The notes under the pieces are model-generated. The model was not told where the DNA came from. It saw only the letters and a program-made list of their open reading frames with translations, and made no database searches. DNA of 64,000 bases. Source: Hypericum androsaemum. Taxonomy: Eukaryota; Streptophyta; Magnoliopsida; Malpighiales; Hypericaceae. This document shows, piece by piece, positions 49,351 through 61,935 of the stretch. How positions within the stretch are numbered: position 1 is the stretch's first letter; every line of letters starts with the position of its first letter. Location of the stretch: assembly GCA_963995505.1 (NCBI GenBank), contig OZ023188.1, forward strand, positions 3,844,001-3,908,000, written 5' to 3'. Made by a program: the position numbers and the translations under genes.

Positions 49351-52300
49351 TCATATGGAGATACTGTATGGGACACCTTTCCCGGTGACCCCCGACCCAG
49401 AGAAGGGTTTCAGGAGCTCATAAGGCACAATACCAGCGCCATTCCTGTTCTTCAACATCACATCACCATTCTTCTCGTCTATAATCCCTTCCACTTCCTT
49501 CAACCTGCCGCTGAACTTCTCGAACGCCGCTTTTATCACCGGATCCGCCTCCCAGACCGGCTCGATCGTCTCGCCGAGGTACTCCTCGTCGACGCAGTGG
49601 CTCGACAGGATGTCCAGGACAGCCATCACCTTGGTGGCCTGGAACTGTGAAGGAAATGTCTTCAGCATGTAGACCTCAGGTTTATCCATGAACTTCTTGT
49701 ATTCGTCTTCTTTTAAATCCTCCGTTGGCATTTTCTCTCGGACGATCGTGGGTCGGTTCGGGAAGTAGCCACCGAAGGTGTACTGCCCGAAGTTGACGGC
49801 CGCGTGGTGGCCCGAAGCGACCCAGACAATGGTCGTGACGATGTGAATTAGGTCTGTGGAGGTCTCGAGTTTGGGCCACCATGGTTCTTCCTTCTTGTCC
49901 GCGTGGCCCACATTCTTGACCTCGGACCACCAGGCCTGGAGCTCTGAGTCGGACTCGATCAGGGTCGAGTCGGGATAATAGTGGGTGACGTAATCGGTCA
50001 CCCATTGCTTGATTGTGTCCCACAGGAGGAGGCCATCGTTGGCGTACGGGTAGTCCTCTATTGTCAGCTTCAAGCCATGAGGAGCTGATGCATCTTCCAC
50101 CGCCATTCCCCTGCCAATAAGAAGAATACCCACATCAACCATTGCATGACGTCCAATCTATTCTAACAAATATATAACACTGTTAATTAATTTTAGGCAG
50201 AAAGAGAATCTGTGCTCTCAGAGCCAACGGCCTATTCAAAATCTTGATATAGCAAAACTCATTAGGAAAAAATCACAACACGAAAAAAATATCGATGATA
50301 GCACCACGAGTACGTAGTTCTTTTCTGCCTCCATATTACAAATATAAATATATAATGCTGTTGTGTACTCAATTACCGGTTGATCAAGTCCGCCGGCAAG
50401 GCCTCGTGGTCGAACCTCCAAAGTTGATCATAAACAGCAGAGCTGAGGGTAATGGAGTAAGTGAGAGGGGTGAAGGAGGACTCGATGACACCACCGGCAT
50501 TTATCAGTGCCTCTCTAGCCAGAGCGTTGATCTCCATCGTGTACCGGAAGTGAGGATGCATTAGCCTATAGATTGGGTGCATCGCACTTAGCTGCCTGTT
50601 CGCTGCAATTATGTAGGGCTCCGTGCAGCAATGTGTTCTTAGCCTGCAAGGACCAAATTATCACATATTTTCATCGTCCATCATTTTACTTGGAGGAAGA
50701 AAACGGGGGTAAAAAAATCTAACAATTTAGGCCAACGAAATGAGGATGACAATAAACAAATTAAATAGGAAGATTGGTTCTCTCGAAAAATTCTCTTCAC
50801 GCGAGCTGGCAAAGCGAATGAGACTATATTGGAAGATTATCTCAAATATTTTATTGATTAGTTTTAAGATAATTTCTGTCTAATTACCAAGGCTTCTTAG
50901 ATAGCTGTTTATCTTTTGCTTACTTCGGCAAAATATGGTCATGAATACTACATTGTGTAAACAATTGTAAGTTTAATTACTTGCATTTATTTTTGTCACA
51001 TATTATGTCGAGTCTTATTAAATCAGTTAATTTAGATTGGAGTCTAAATTCTCTAACTACAAATTGTGGCAGGATTCTCCTGCCGAATTTTAACTAAGTC
51101 TTGTCTTCATGTTTTGAACTCGAAAACAGTGGTTATCCGAAAATGACTAGTTTAGATTTCGATAGTTTTTACTAACCAATGACTGACGAGCTGATGGTAG
51201 CCGGTATCATGAGCAAGGACGTGAGCTTTAGCAAGCCTCCAGAGCCAGACGGCGGTGGAATGCCAAGCCGGTGCAAAGACTTGCTTCCACTGTGGCTTCC
51301 CGTCAACCGGTGGTCGGACGAGCTCGATGGCCAGCGGCCTCAGAGTTCCGTCCGGCGTCAGGAAGAACAACGTCCGCGACCCGTACAGTTGTGTGCCCTT
51401 TTGTTTGCTTACTTGGTTCGCAAATGGCAAGAAGAGGTCATGGTAATCCAGGACAAATAGCTTCTTCTGTGCCACGGCCTACGCAAAACAAATGTTTATA
51501 TGAATTTTCATACTCGTAATTTGGATTAACAACATAAAACATTCAATTTTAGGTAGTATATATCAATCTTTTTTAGATTTTCAAAAGTGGAATTATTAGG
51601 TACCTCTTCAACGGTCGTGACGAAACCTTTGATTTCCTTCTCTACGATCTCCGTGGTTATTGCTGATTCAATTGGTCCGTATACCTTCGGGTCAAGGCTA
51701 CTTTTCAATGGCCACTCCTGTAAACAAGTTCGACCCGATTTAAATGGATTTGGCGTGAAATTTACGAGAGCAGTCCACATGCGATCACAATTTTACCAAT
51801 ATTTTAAAAAAACCGACTGGGATGTACCCGGATTTCCCTATGTCTATCGGTCTAATTGGCTGTAATATTTGTCGGATCAGAATTTTTTGGAAAAGTATAC
51901 TTAGTATGAAATTTTCAAATAACTCTAAATATTTATTATATTTTATTACAAAATTAATCATTGAAAAGTACCAAAATTTTAATTTTTTAACATGTCCAAC
52001 CGCCATATGAACTTTTCTATAAAATGACTTGGTGTTTGATCGCTGGTCTAACTGAGTGGACCACATTTATTAAAACAATGCATTTTTTTTAAGTAAAACA
52101 ATGCATTTTTTTTAAGTAAAACAATGCATTTTTTATAAGTAAAACAATGCAATTTACTACCCTAAAAAGTTAGAACTCACAGTTTATTCCCTTCATAAAA
52201 AAATTGTGATGTATCGTTCCTATTTAGAAAAAGATCATAGTTTATAATTAACGGTATATCAGTCAAATTTTATTACCGTGACCAGTTTGATGCAACATGG

Positions 52301-55181
52301 GTTGACACCAGCAAGAGCCTGTCTTGCAAATTCCTCGTCCCTAATCCAGAAAAATCCGTCTCCTGAAACGTTTTTTAAGACACGGGAATCCATTGGTCTC
52401 TTATAGTACGGAGATAGATTAGAATCTTCGTATCAAATTCAAAACCGTAATTGTAGTTCACGTACTTGTCATGGTTTGAGGCGGCTCAAACCGCAAGACA
52501 TCTCCGGCGTCGGTCTCGATGGACTTGAAGAGGTTGGGAAGTAGGTCCTTCCAGAAGCCTTGCTTCTTGAGAGGAGGCATGTCCAAACCTTCGTTGAAGA
52601 GCGCATCAATGGCGGCGAAGTAGGGGAAGCCCAGGTCAGGGTCGACCAAGACGGTCTCTAGGGCTGGAACTAGGGCATGGAGCACCGACTTCACCGTCCT
52701 CGCCCCGAACGTCAGCTCCTTCACCTCCGAGAACTCCTCGTCTCTGGGCACGTAAACGCTCCCGCTCCTCGACTCCAGTTGAGGATCTGCCATTAATTTA
52801 ATCGAGCCATTCAGAACGCAGATTAGTCGGATCGAATTTAGATTACTGGGAAGAACTTTAGCACGAACAAATGAAAGGATATGCTATGAAGGTAATCATA
52901 TAATTAAACAAATATTTTTCCAAATATCTAATAACTAAAGTCGAGCTGATCCTATTTAAGATATGATTTCTCTAATAATATTTTTTTATTTAATTTCAAA
53001 AATTCTTTAAACAAATATAAGTCCTTCACTATTTAGACAATTTTTAGAAAAGACTAATATTGTTTATAAAATTTCCAGAAAAAAATATTGTCTATAAAAT
53101 GAAAAGAGAAGGCGACAAATTGCTAGGGCAAAAGGACGACGACAAGTAGCCAGCCAGCATGACTTTTAACCTATAGTTGTTCACAGTCACTTTGCAGGAC
53201 CAGCAGATTTCTCTTTCAATCCGCAATTTTAATTAAGAGTGCCTCTGGAGATTGCACCCGTGTTCCTAGATAGCTTCTAGATTCCAATCGAAATCCCTAA
53301 TTTTATACTCTTTTCGAAAGACTTAAAAAAGTCTGAGTAATTTTATGGTGATAATTTTACATCGAGTGATAATATTTGGAGCAATAATTTTTTAATGAAA
53401 TCTAAAAAATAAATATAAAAGTACACCACAAAAATGTCACTTGCTAAAATCCTAGATTTGTAACTTATTTTTTCAAAGACATAAAAAGTGGTCTGCTACC
53501 TACGATCTAGATAATAATTTCCATTAAATGCTAGATTGGAAATAAACGCAGACCCGAAATCATAAGATGAAAATAGACAAACGGTGGCCTACAATCTTTG
53601 AAACAAGTACAACGGGAATGGGAGATAAATTCATGTCCCCTTCATTAATGGCCGGAGAAGGAAAAAAAACTAAAACAATCAGAGTACTAGAGAAAAGGCA
53701 CCAACCCCACTAAAAAATCAGAATATCCATGTGCATTTTAAAAAAACTCTCATTTTGACCCACCAAAAATTCAATTTGCATTTTTGCAAAAAAAAATCTG
53801 GTTGCTGATAAAAAAAAATACATTTGCCGCCCCTTGATCAAAGGCTCGGGGATAAGAGGAAGCTTTTAAGAGAGTTCTGATTTATGCATTGTCCATCATA
53901 AAATGACGAGATTGTAACTCTTATTTATATCAAATCTTAGCTGTGAAGGAATTTTTATTGGGGACATTTACGCATTTTTTTGCACCTTGGAACGACATCA
54001 CGATAATTAAATTTCCTTGTTCTTAATTGAATTACCTGATTTGCACATTGGACGACCGGTACGGCACCGGCGAGGATAAGGGTGCAGCTCGCCGCCGAGG
54101 ACGGGCCTTTTCTGGGTAGGATCGGAGTCTGGATCACCGAGATCGTTGTACACATCGTAGTCATACACCCTCTCCCCCGTCTTCCGCTGCCCTTGCCCGT
54201 CGCCTCGCATCGCCGCCAGCTCCTCTTCTCTCAATCTCCTCACCCCTTCCGGTGTCTCCGATGGTAAGTACACCTGCAGGTCCATGATAGTTCCGGCCAG
54301 GACATGGAAATTATTGTTTATTATTTTTTATCGGGAGAAAATTATTTTTTATCCTACTTAACTTGTCATATCTCCATCCGTTCAAAATCGATGTTGACAT
54401 CATGGTAACTTCGATATAAATAATAAATTTCATACTCTCAAATATTATTCTAAAAAATATTTTTTATTCTAATTTTCAAACTCGTGATTCGTATATAGAA
54501 CTATAAAAAGAACATATTAAATTTGAGCGTACCATCACGTGGTTAATTAAAAAAAACCATCTAAAAAGAATGATAATTATACCTTAGTGGTGAAGAAGAC
54601 CCTTTTCTGCTTAGTGTCGTGTTTGGATTGGACCCAGGAATTGCAAGGAATATTAACGGGACCAGAAGGGAAGCCATCAAGGACTATCTCCCTGAAGAAC
54701 ATCTCCTTATGGTGCTCATTTTGGACAAGTACAGCACCAACTTGTCCGAATTCCGCTGGAATCTTAATGTCCGCTTCATATTTCTGTTCCTCCGCCTTGT
54801 CTCCAATCCGATGAGCGTACGCTTTTATTGTTGGTTTCTCCAGTCCATTGCCTTCACATGGATATATATTGAATTCGTTAATAAAATTATTTCGCGCAGC
54901 AATTAAAGCGGGTTTCTTTGTAAAAATCAATCAAGGTGATTTCATGGCAGAAAGTAAATTTTGATAATATATTTGCTCTCAAACACAACAAAAGGAAGAA
55001 GCTGGTTCTCTCTTTTTGACGAACAGATCTCATAATCAGTAGCGTAACCGATTGGTAATGAGTGAGGAGCAGAATTATAAATTTAATAAAAATTTCATTT
55101 TTTATATATGCTTTACTAATTTCGTTGCACAATTTTTACAAATTATTAATATTATTTTTTATATGTTTTGTATTTGGAATA

Positions 55182-55213
<32 letters not shown>

Positions 55214-56054
55214 GATATATACGCAAACAAGTTAACTAATAAACAAATTACTCTACTATGTCAAGCTAACATACTCAAAAAAATATTATCTTCGTCAAAA
55301 AGAGGTGATTCACCCGCTCCGGTATGACTACCTTATTATGATATATATTCATTATTTTAATTTAATAAAAGATCCATAAACTTTATAGAGTGTCCCAAAA
55401 ACATATTCCAGATCGTGCTACTGCCTTGACGGCCAACAATAATTAAAGCTTATAGTTAGAGACGACCAACTAATCTAATTATCTGAAAAACTCCGAATTT
55501 TTTAGCAAAATATTACAGTCAGTTTGTCAAAAAGAATGACGTAGATCGCATAACCATTAACCAATAATTAAAGCTTATAGTTAGAGACGACCAACTAATT
55601 TAAAAAATCCTGATTAATTACATGAATTAATTTACCGACCACCAATTAATTAACTAGGTATACGTCTTGGAACCAAACAAATTAAAACATTCAAATTAAT
55701 TGATAATCACTCACTGGGATCAAGCTCGGCACTAACAAGCTCCAAGAGGATTGTTTTACCAAGCAAGTCAGTAACATCATCTAGCCCACGGTTAATTCCT
55801 ATTTCACTCAACAACCCTCCAACTGGTGGATTCACAGTAACTAACGCCTTAACTTTCACCGACTGCTCTGTATCAGCTCCTACAGGTTTAATGCTTATAT
55901 TTGGTTTTCTATGCATTCTTCGAAGCCCGACCTTCCCATGGTTTCCACTAAACGAGGACTTCCCATGGGGAAGATGGGAGATTGAGGTCAAAGGCTGGGG
56001 AAGAGCGAAAATGGGTCTTTGGATGCTATGAGATTGGTGAACTGGCTTCAACAT
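49351..56054 (-). CDS. LOX-C: chloroplast 13-lipoxygenase (type 2), complete, 9 exons
   Basis: Exons in gene order: 55715-56054, 54583-54851, 54036-54273, 52466-52786, 52277-52362, 51604-51717, 51177-51478, 50377-50643, 49351-50110. All phases join, giving 2697 nt and 898 residues with a TGA stop. It is the recent duplicate of LOX-B, with the same exon sizes, leader ([16 protein letters not shown]) and C-terminus ([13 protein letters not shown]). Iron ligands correspond to His556, His561, His748, Asn752 and Ile898. The exon-1 donor is gtgagt where LOX-B has gtaagt. Substitutions include GPIESAITT for GPAESAITT and IESSFTP for IETSFTP. Introns lack the palindromic element, LINE and hAT MITE of LOX-B. 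The predicted product is a plastid 13-lipoxygenase for oxylipin synthesis. Confidence 0.93.
52070..52152. repeat. Short tandem repeat, about 26-bp unit, in LOX-C intron 5
   Basis: The unit aagtaaaacaatgcatttttt occurs three to four times head to tail. LOX-B intron 5 has a single comparable copy (about 23912-23950). Confidence 0.8.
55184..55216. repeat. (AT)n microsatellite in LOX-C intron 1
   Basis: An uninterrupted AT dinucleotide run of about 30 bp. The matching place in LOX-B (about 29865-29880) is shorter and interrupted. Confidence 0.85.
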
Positions 56055-58286
56055 GGTTCAGGATTATGTATATTTGTAGAGAGAGAGAGAGATGTATTTT
56101 TTAGGATGGAAAGTGTTATAAGTAATAAGTTGTTGGGTCTCCTCAAGCTAGAATGGTTGCTACTTATAGATGTAAAGGGTGAGGGAGTAGGTCTAATGGG
56201 AAGAGATACGGATGAGGGAGCAAGTCCAAACTCCAATGCTGCAACCATGAGTTTCTATTCTTACTATTCTTCTCAGAGTTGGATGAGATAGTCAAATTCC
56301 ATATCGGAACTCGATTTCATACGGGAACTCGCTCTTTTGATCTTATTTTGTACATAGATTCACTTAAGCACGCTAAAGCTTTGTCACTATCCATCTTGTG
56401 CAAGTGCATTTGCAATTTTTCTTGCCAATTGTTTGTTAATTATGGGTGCTATGCCCCTCAAGAAAAGAGATATAATGTTCTGTTCGAAGTAAGAGGATTA
56501 GATCCATCGTTGTATTTAAAAAAAAGGATTACATCAAATATAATACCTACTAATTAAGAGTTCGATTATTCAAATTGGTTAAAATTTTATCTTATCTTAA
56601 AAAAGAGAGGACACGAGTTCATAATCATATTCCTTTACTCATATTCTCTATTGCGTATAAAAAAGATCAAATACAATACCTATTGACGTTTAATTTAATA
56701 TTACAATAAATAAATAAGCAATATATAACTGGAATTTAAGCTAGAGTTACCGATAAATGGAAATATTAATTTACTTATTTCATCGGTGGATTTTTTTTAA
56801 GTATGAAAATTTTATTACCAAATAAAAAAACTTACAGAATGGCGGTGAGAGAGAGGAGAAACTTACTGTCATATCAAGTAACTCACCTAAGCAACTCACA
56901 AATCGAATAGTCAAAGATGATATAAAATTCTTATATATTCATCGGTGGATAATTTGCAACGTTCTTGTTGATCTTGAATATTCCGCAGTACTTGTATTGA
57001 TCCCATATATATTACTTTAGAAAGAGTACAATGTTACACTGGTTAATCTTTATATCTAATTTTATGGAATAGTAACACATTATCTTTGTTCAAATTTGTT
57101 AATATTTATTAGAATTATCTGAAGAGGTACACTTTGAGGCAGGTTCAATAAACAATGATAACTAGATATTCGTGCAAAATAAGATAATATTTTTCAGTCA
57201 CAAAGTTATTAAAAAAACAAAAGTTAATTTATAATATTTGTTAATTGATACGCAAGGGAAACATGTTGTTTGTGATCTTTTACACGTGAAAAATTCAATG
57301 GGAATACTGTGGTTGGTTTGATTGTTTCGACATGATTGGACAAAGATTTTTGTCCAAGCCTATGTTTAGTGCATGAAATGGACATGCTAAAATTGAAAAT
57401 TTGTCTCCGTCCACTCTCAATTTCTTGCCCGATTAATTTTCATGGGACATAAAATTTTGTCCAAGCACAGAGATCTCTTGTGATATGCTTTATCATACTA
57501 CCCTAAAATTTTTTTTTTATATCTTCACCAAGTTTAATCTATTTAAGATAAATTATTTTATCGAATATATGATTTTCTGGTCTCATATACAATTGTTTTT
57601 AATTCGGATTCAAATGTTTCAATATTTGTATACTCATTTAAATCTTCTAAATTTTATATTTCGAATATAAATCCACATCAAGATATGAAATGGTTAATTC
57701 ATATATTTGATTAATACGTACATATTTACCATGATAGTATTTTTATGAGTCTTTCGTATAAGAAATTCAACACACGACTCTGTTGTACACTGTACATGTA
57801 CCAAGGATGCTTAATAATACTTACACCTTTACGAAAAATATATTTTTTTGTCAAATTATATGATTTTATATTAAAAATATTCTTATTGTAACTGCGATGA
57901 TCCAAATTTGCAAGGATTTTTTTTAAAGATTTAGTTTTGATATTGATTTTTTATGCAATGATTTCATTTTTATGGTACAATAATTTTTATTACAATTGCG
58001 ATGATCGATTTTACTCAGATTAATGAATATTTTCTTGTAGTGTCATGAAGGGTAATTTTGTCTTTAACAAAATTTTAGACTGAACTGTTACACGTACTAA
58101 ACAGAGAAGTGGACTAAATATTCAATCTTGTACTGAAGTTACCAAACATGAGACATGACAGATAGAACAAAGAGATATGTCCAGTACTGTTCTGTTATAT
58201 CATATATCTCTAGTCTTCCCCAAAATACGTATCAAATGCAGCCTATGAGCTCGTGAGAGATGAAATGAAACCATTAATAATATTTT
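56055..58286. promoter_or_regulatory. LOX-C promoter and upstream region
   Basis: A GA microsatellite (about 56078-56092) lies in the presumed 5' leader, with a TATA-like box near 56158-56168 (minus strand ctataagtag). Sequence follows the LOX-B upstream to about 57145, then continues with about 1.1 kb that copy 1 lacks. A LINE tail sits at 56791-56937. No other gene seen. Confidence 0.5.
56791..56937 (-). mobile_element. Short LINE/SINE tail with 12-bp TSD upstream of LOX-C
   Basis: The target duplication ttcatcggtgga lies at 56779-56790 and 56938-56949, with a T-run at the left edge (minus-strand poly(A)). Copy 1 has the empty site at about 30938-30960. Confidence 0.8.
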
Positions 58287-59329
58287 GGAAAAATTACTCT
58301 GTAACTCCTTGGATTTGCTTAAATATACTAAAAAATTCCCTCTGTTTGTAAAATACACGTCGATGTCCCTTTAGTTTGCTGTTATTATACATTCGGGTCC
58401 CTAAATAAGTTTTTTTCTTTTTTTGTCATTGAAATGACGAAAATACCCTTAAATAAAAAAATGGTGACATCATCTCTATCTCTCCTTCTTTATGAAAAAT
58501 CAATAACTCATCTCTATTTCTTCATCAATTCAATAATAGATTCCTCACATCTAAAATCAATTAAAATCAATTACCCACATCTCCCACGCTAGTCGGCGGT
58601 AAGAGGACGGGAACGTCGGGGGACTCGATCCGTTCGCCGGGAAGAACCAGGGGGTCTGCTGCGCCATCGCTGGGAAGAACCAACGTCGTCAGACCTAACT
58701 CCCACTTCTTCCAGAAACCCACCGCGACGACGTCGTCTGCCTCGTCCTAAGTCATTTGTGGCGTCCTCCATGTCATCGTCTTCGTCACGCCTCATCCTGA
58801 GGCCTCCGCAGGACCGGGTCCCGGCGCTTCAGGCCACGAGGTCGTTCTCGCAGCTGCACCCACAGTCGGCCGGCCTTGGACAATGGCGATTGAGATCGAT
58901 TGAACGCCAGCTCCGTCCGGCCTTGGACGCCAGCTCGAGAAGCTGGTTCTGGGTGAGCGATTGAAACTTCCCCTGCTACTGAAATCGATTGAACGCCAGC
59001 TCGATTGAAATTGAAATTGGGTTTAGGTTTAGTTATTTTCTACTTATGCTGAGAGAGAGAGAGAGAGGAGAGGTGTAAACTGATCTTTTGGGTTTAGTTT
59101 TGGTTTAAGGTAGAAGAAGATGATGATGTCACATTTTTTTAATTTTTTGTTCTTGGGGTACTCTTGTCATTTCCATGACAAAAATGAAAAAAAAAATGTT
59201 GCTAACGTGCGCCAGGGACCCGAAAGTATAATAAAACCAAACAAGAAGGATGTCGGCATGTATTTTACAAACAGGAAAGATATTTGAGTATATTTAAGCA
59301 AATCCGATGGACTACAGAGTAATTTTTCC
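58287..59329. mobile_element. Non-autonomous TIR element with perfect 9-bp TSD
   Basis: The ends ggaaaaattactctgtaac and cagagtaatttttcc are inverted repeats, continuing through aaatatact and tattatac-type blocks. The TSD taatatttt lies at 58278-58286 and 59330-59338. The core (58570-58960) is GC-rich, with short Arg-rich frames and no recognisable protein. It is the paralogue of the element at 31190-32140. Confidence 0.88.
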
Positions 59330-59451
59330 TAATATTTTTATATTGATCATCGTATTAAGTGGCTAGAATTATCATAATAAAATCTTAGAAAAATAATATA
59401 GACCCCACCATACATAAAAAAGTAAATTTGTCTCCGGGAAGTTTAAAAATA

Positions 59452-59745
59452 GGGTAAATTATCCCCTAGTCCTTCGTGTTTGGTCATCCTCTCCCTTGGG
59501 TCCCTGTATTTTCAAAATTGATTTTACTGTCCTCCGTCTTTGATTTTAGAAACTCTCGAATCCCTCGCTGACGTCAATACCTATTTTTTCATAGAAATTA
59601 CCAAAATACCCTCAAAAAAATTTATCATCTTCAAGGGTATTTTGGTCAATTCCCTTGATAAAGAACAAAAAAAATGGTGCTGACGTCAGCTAAGGACCCG
59701 AGAGTTTCTAAAATCAAAGACGAGGGACGGTAAAATCATTTTTGA
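59452..59745. mobile_element. Short TIR element of the gggtaaatta family, right end lost
   Basis: The left TIR begins gggtaaattatcccc. The runs cctcgctgacgtcaa (about 59563) and gctgacgtcagctaagg (59680) form the inner inverted edge with TGACGTCA at 59569-59576 and 59681-59688. The right TIR is recognisable to about 59740 and then breaks off. It is absent from copy 1 (about 32268). Confidence 0.7.
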
Positions 59746-61935
59746 AGTTATCATTTGTAAAAAAATTTTTAAAGAAAATGGTGCCCCTATTGCCTCGCCC
59801 TCGCCCCGCTTGCGTGGCTATTTTTTTCTTTTCTATCTACTTAGTTACACTTGACACAATGTTATAAGTATTAATAGATTTTTTCGGATATTATTTGTGT
59901 GGTTAAAAAAATTAGAATTATCTTTAACAATATAAAATTTCGTATTTTTCAAAAATCTCTGTAAATAGAGCCCAAAATTGACTTTGTACTTTGAATTATT
60001 TCTATCTAATTTTGTATTCCAACTTTTGTAATCTTAATTTTGTTTCTTTGACATTAATTTTTTTCTTGTTATAATTACGGAATAATCATTTTCGTATATT
60101 TTTTTATAATTTTTATATAAACAAAAAATAATAGTATATAATATGTGGATCAGAGAGAAATTAATTATTTATTATGTGACCTAGGTTGGGGCATGTTGCA
60201 GATGTTGGTAAAAAAAGAAATAATTATGTTGGGTTGATGTGAATGAGAGAAAAATTAATTATTTATTATATGACCTAAATTGGGACAGGTTGTGATGGTC
60301 TAAAATCGCCTAACAAAGTCAAATCTTAAAATGACCGGTTGGATTGTTGCTCAATATGATGGGATTGTTGTTCAATCTACACGTCAGTCCAATATCAACT
60401 GACCACAATACTTTTAAAAATATTTTTTTATTTACGGTGGCTTAATTTAAGTTTTGATATTTGTAAACAATAAATTTCGTAGCAAATGGGGATGTTATAT
60501 GGAGTTATTTAATATTTTAATACTAAATATAATTATAAAAAATTAAAAATAATTCAACTAGCCAAAGTGTTTGTATCCTAACGGCACAAGACGTTGTAAA
60601 TACTTAGGAGGTCCAAAGTTCAAACATTGACAATATCATGGTGTAATAATTTACATTTCAAAAATAATAATAATTCTACTAGTCATGTGACCAATCAAAC
60701 CACAACACTTATGACATTCATCGGAAGACTTTTTTTTTTGGTAGGAAGAGTAATTAAAGTGACAAACAAATGGAGATAGATTTATTAGTTATCATTAGAA
60801 TTTGATTTATAATAAGATTCTAGTTAATAAATTTATTTTGATTCTTTATAAATAGGATATCTACAATATTTTTTTTTGGTTGAATATTGATAATTAAAAT
60901 AAAGATTTCTCTTATTCTTTTACCCTCAGAGTATTCTTAATATCAACAGATCGGGACTATAGCTCATTTCCGGTATTCTACGGAATCAACAGATTCGTGG
61001 TTACCTATACACGTGCTCCCCTGCATTAGAGACACTTAACAGTTACAATTTTCTGATTTCAATTTTCTTTTTTGCCAAAGAGTATATAGCCTAAAGGCAC
61101 AAAACTTTGTAAAATTTAAAGAAGTCCAAGGTTTAAACTTTGATAGTGTTATAGTGTAAAAAATTTACCTTAAAAAATATCATTTTCTATTCTTTTCGTC
61201 ACGTCCATGAGGTATCGTCATCATAATTATTGATCAGTAATTTGGTAGCCTTATTAGTATCTTTAGAATCAAATAAGTTTCGCCTATCAAAATTAAATCC
61301 TCAACTTTCATTAATTTTTTTTAAAATTTTGTGTCATTAATCTAAATAATTTTTGCATAGTATTTATCGCATTTATTAGTTCAAAACGATAACTTTACAA
61401 AGAACTTTAACTTCAATAAAATAAACTTCAATATATACGAACTATGCACAAAATCAATAAAATTGTACTTTTAAGAAAACGTGAACCTCGAGCTGGGATC
61501 ACAAATTCCAATTGCTCATTTACTAGTGCTTACGGATGATTCGTAGCAAGATCAACTCTGTGGCCCTTTTCACCAAAAACAAAAAATTCAACTCTCTGGT
61601 CCTTTCGCAGCCCGCAGGTCTCAAGCTATTTGGGCCACAACAGTTACTTTCAACAAAGAACTTTGGGATTTATCAACATCTTGATGATCAACATAAGATA
61701 TCACGTGTTAAACGCACAATATCAATCAACCAGTGGTACAAATCGATATTTATTATTTTTTCGATAAGTAAGTTTCTTTGTTAATTAATCTAATAATAAT
61801 AATAGTATTTACAGATTGGAATACGAGGATTGCACGAGAGTACCTCACAAAAAAATCTTACACTTGATCCCAAGTGATTGCTAACTCCCCTGTATAAGAG
61901 TATGAGGGTTTGTAATCGAATACCTCACTAAAAAT
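59746..61935. other. Distal part of duplication copy 2 plus private inserts
   Basis: No gene. It matches 32280-33060 in part. About 265 bp at 60768-61032 has no partner in copy 1 and contains tttataaatagg; it may be a small LTR (TRIM-like or solo LTR), but I could not fix a TSD. SINE-like stretches lie near 60555-60660 and 61080-61170. Confidence 0.45.
60555..60660 (+). repeat. SINE-like dispersed repeat, copy 2
   Basis: This matches the stretch at 9268-9362 in order and spacing (acggcacaagacgttgtaaa, then aatatcatggtgtaa). It carries a GTTCAAAC B-box-like sequence and a short A-rich end, and interrupts collinearity with copy 1. Confidence 0.45.
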
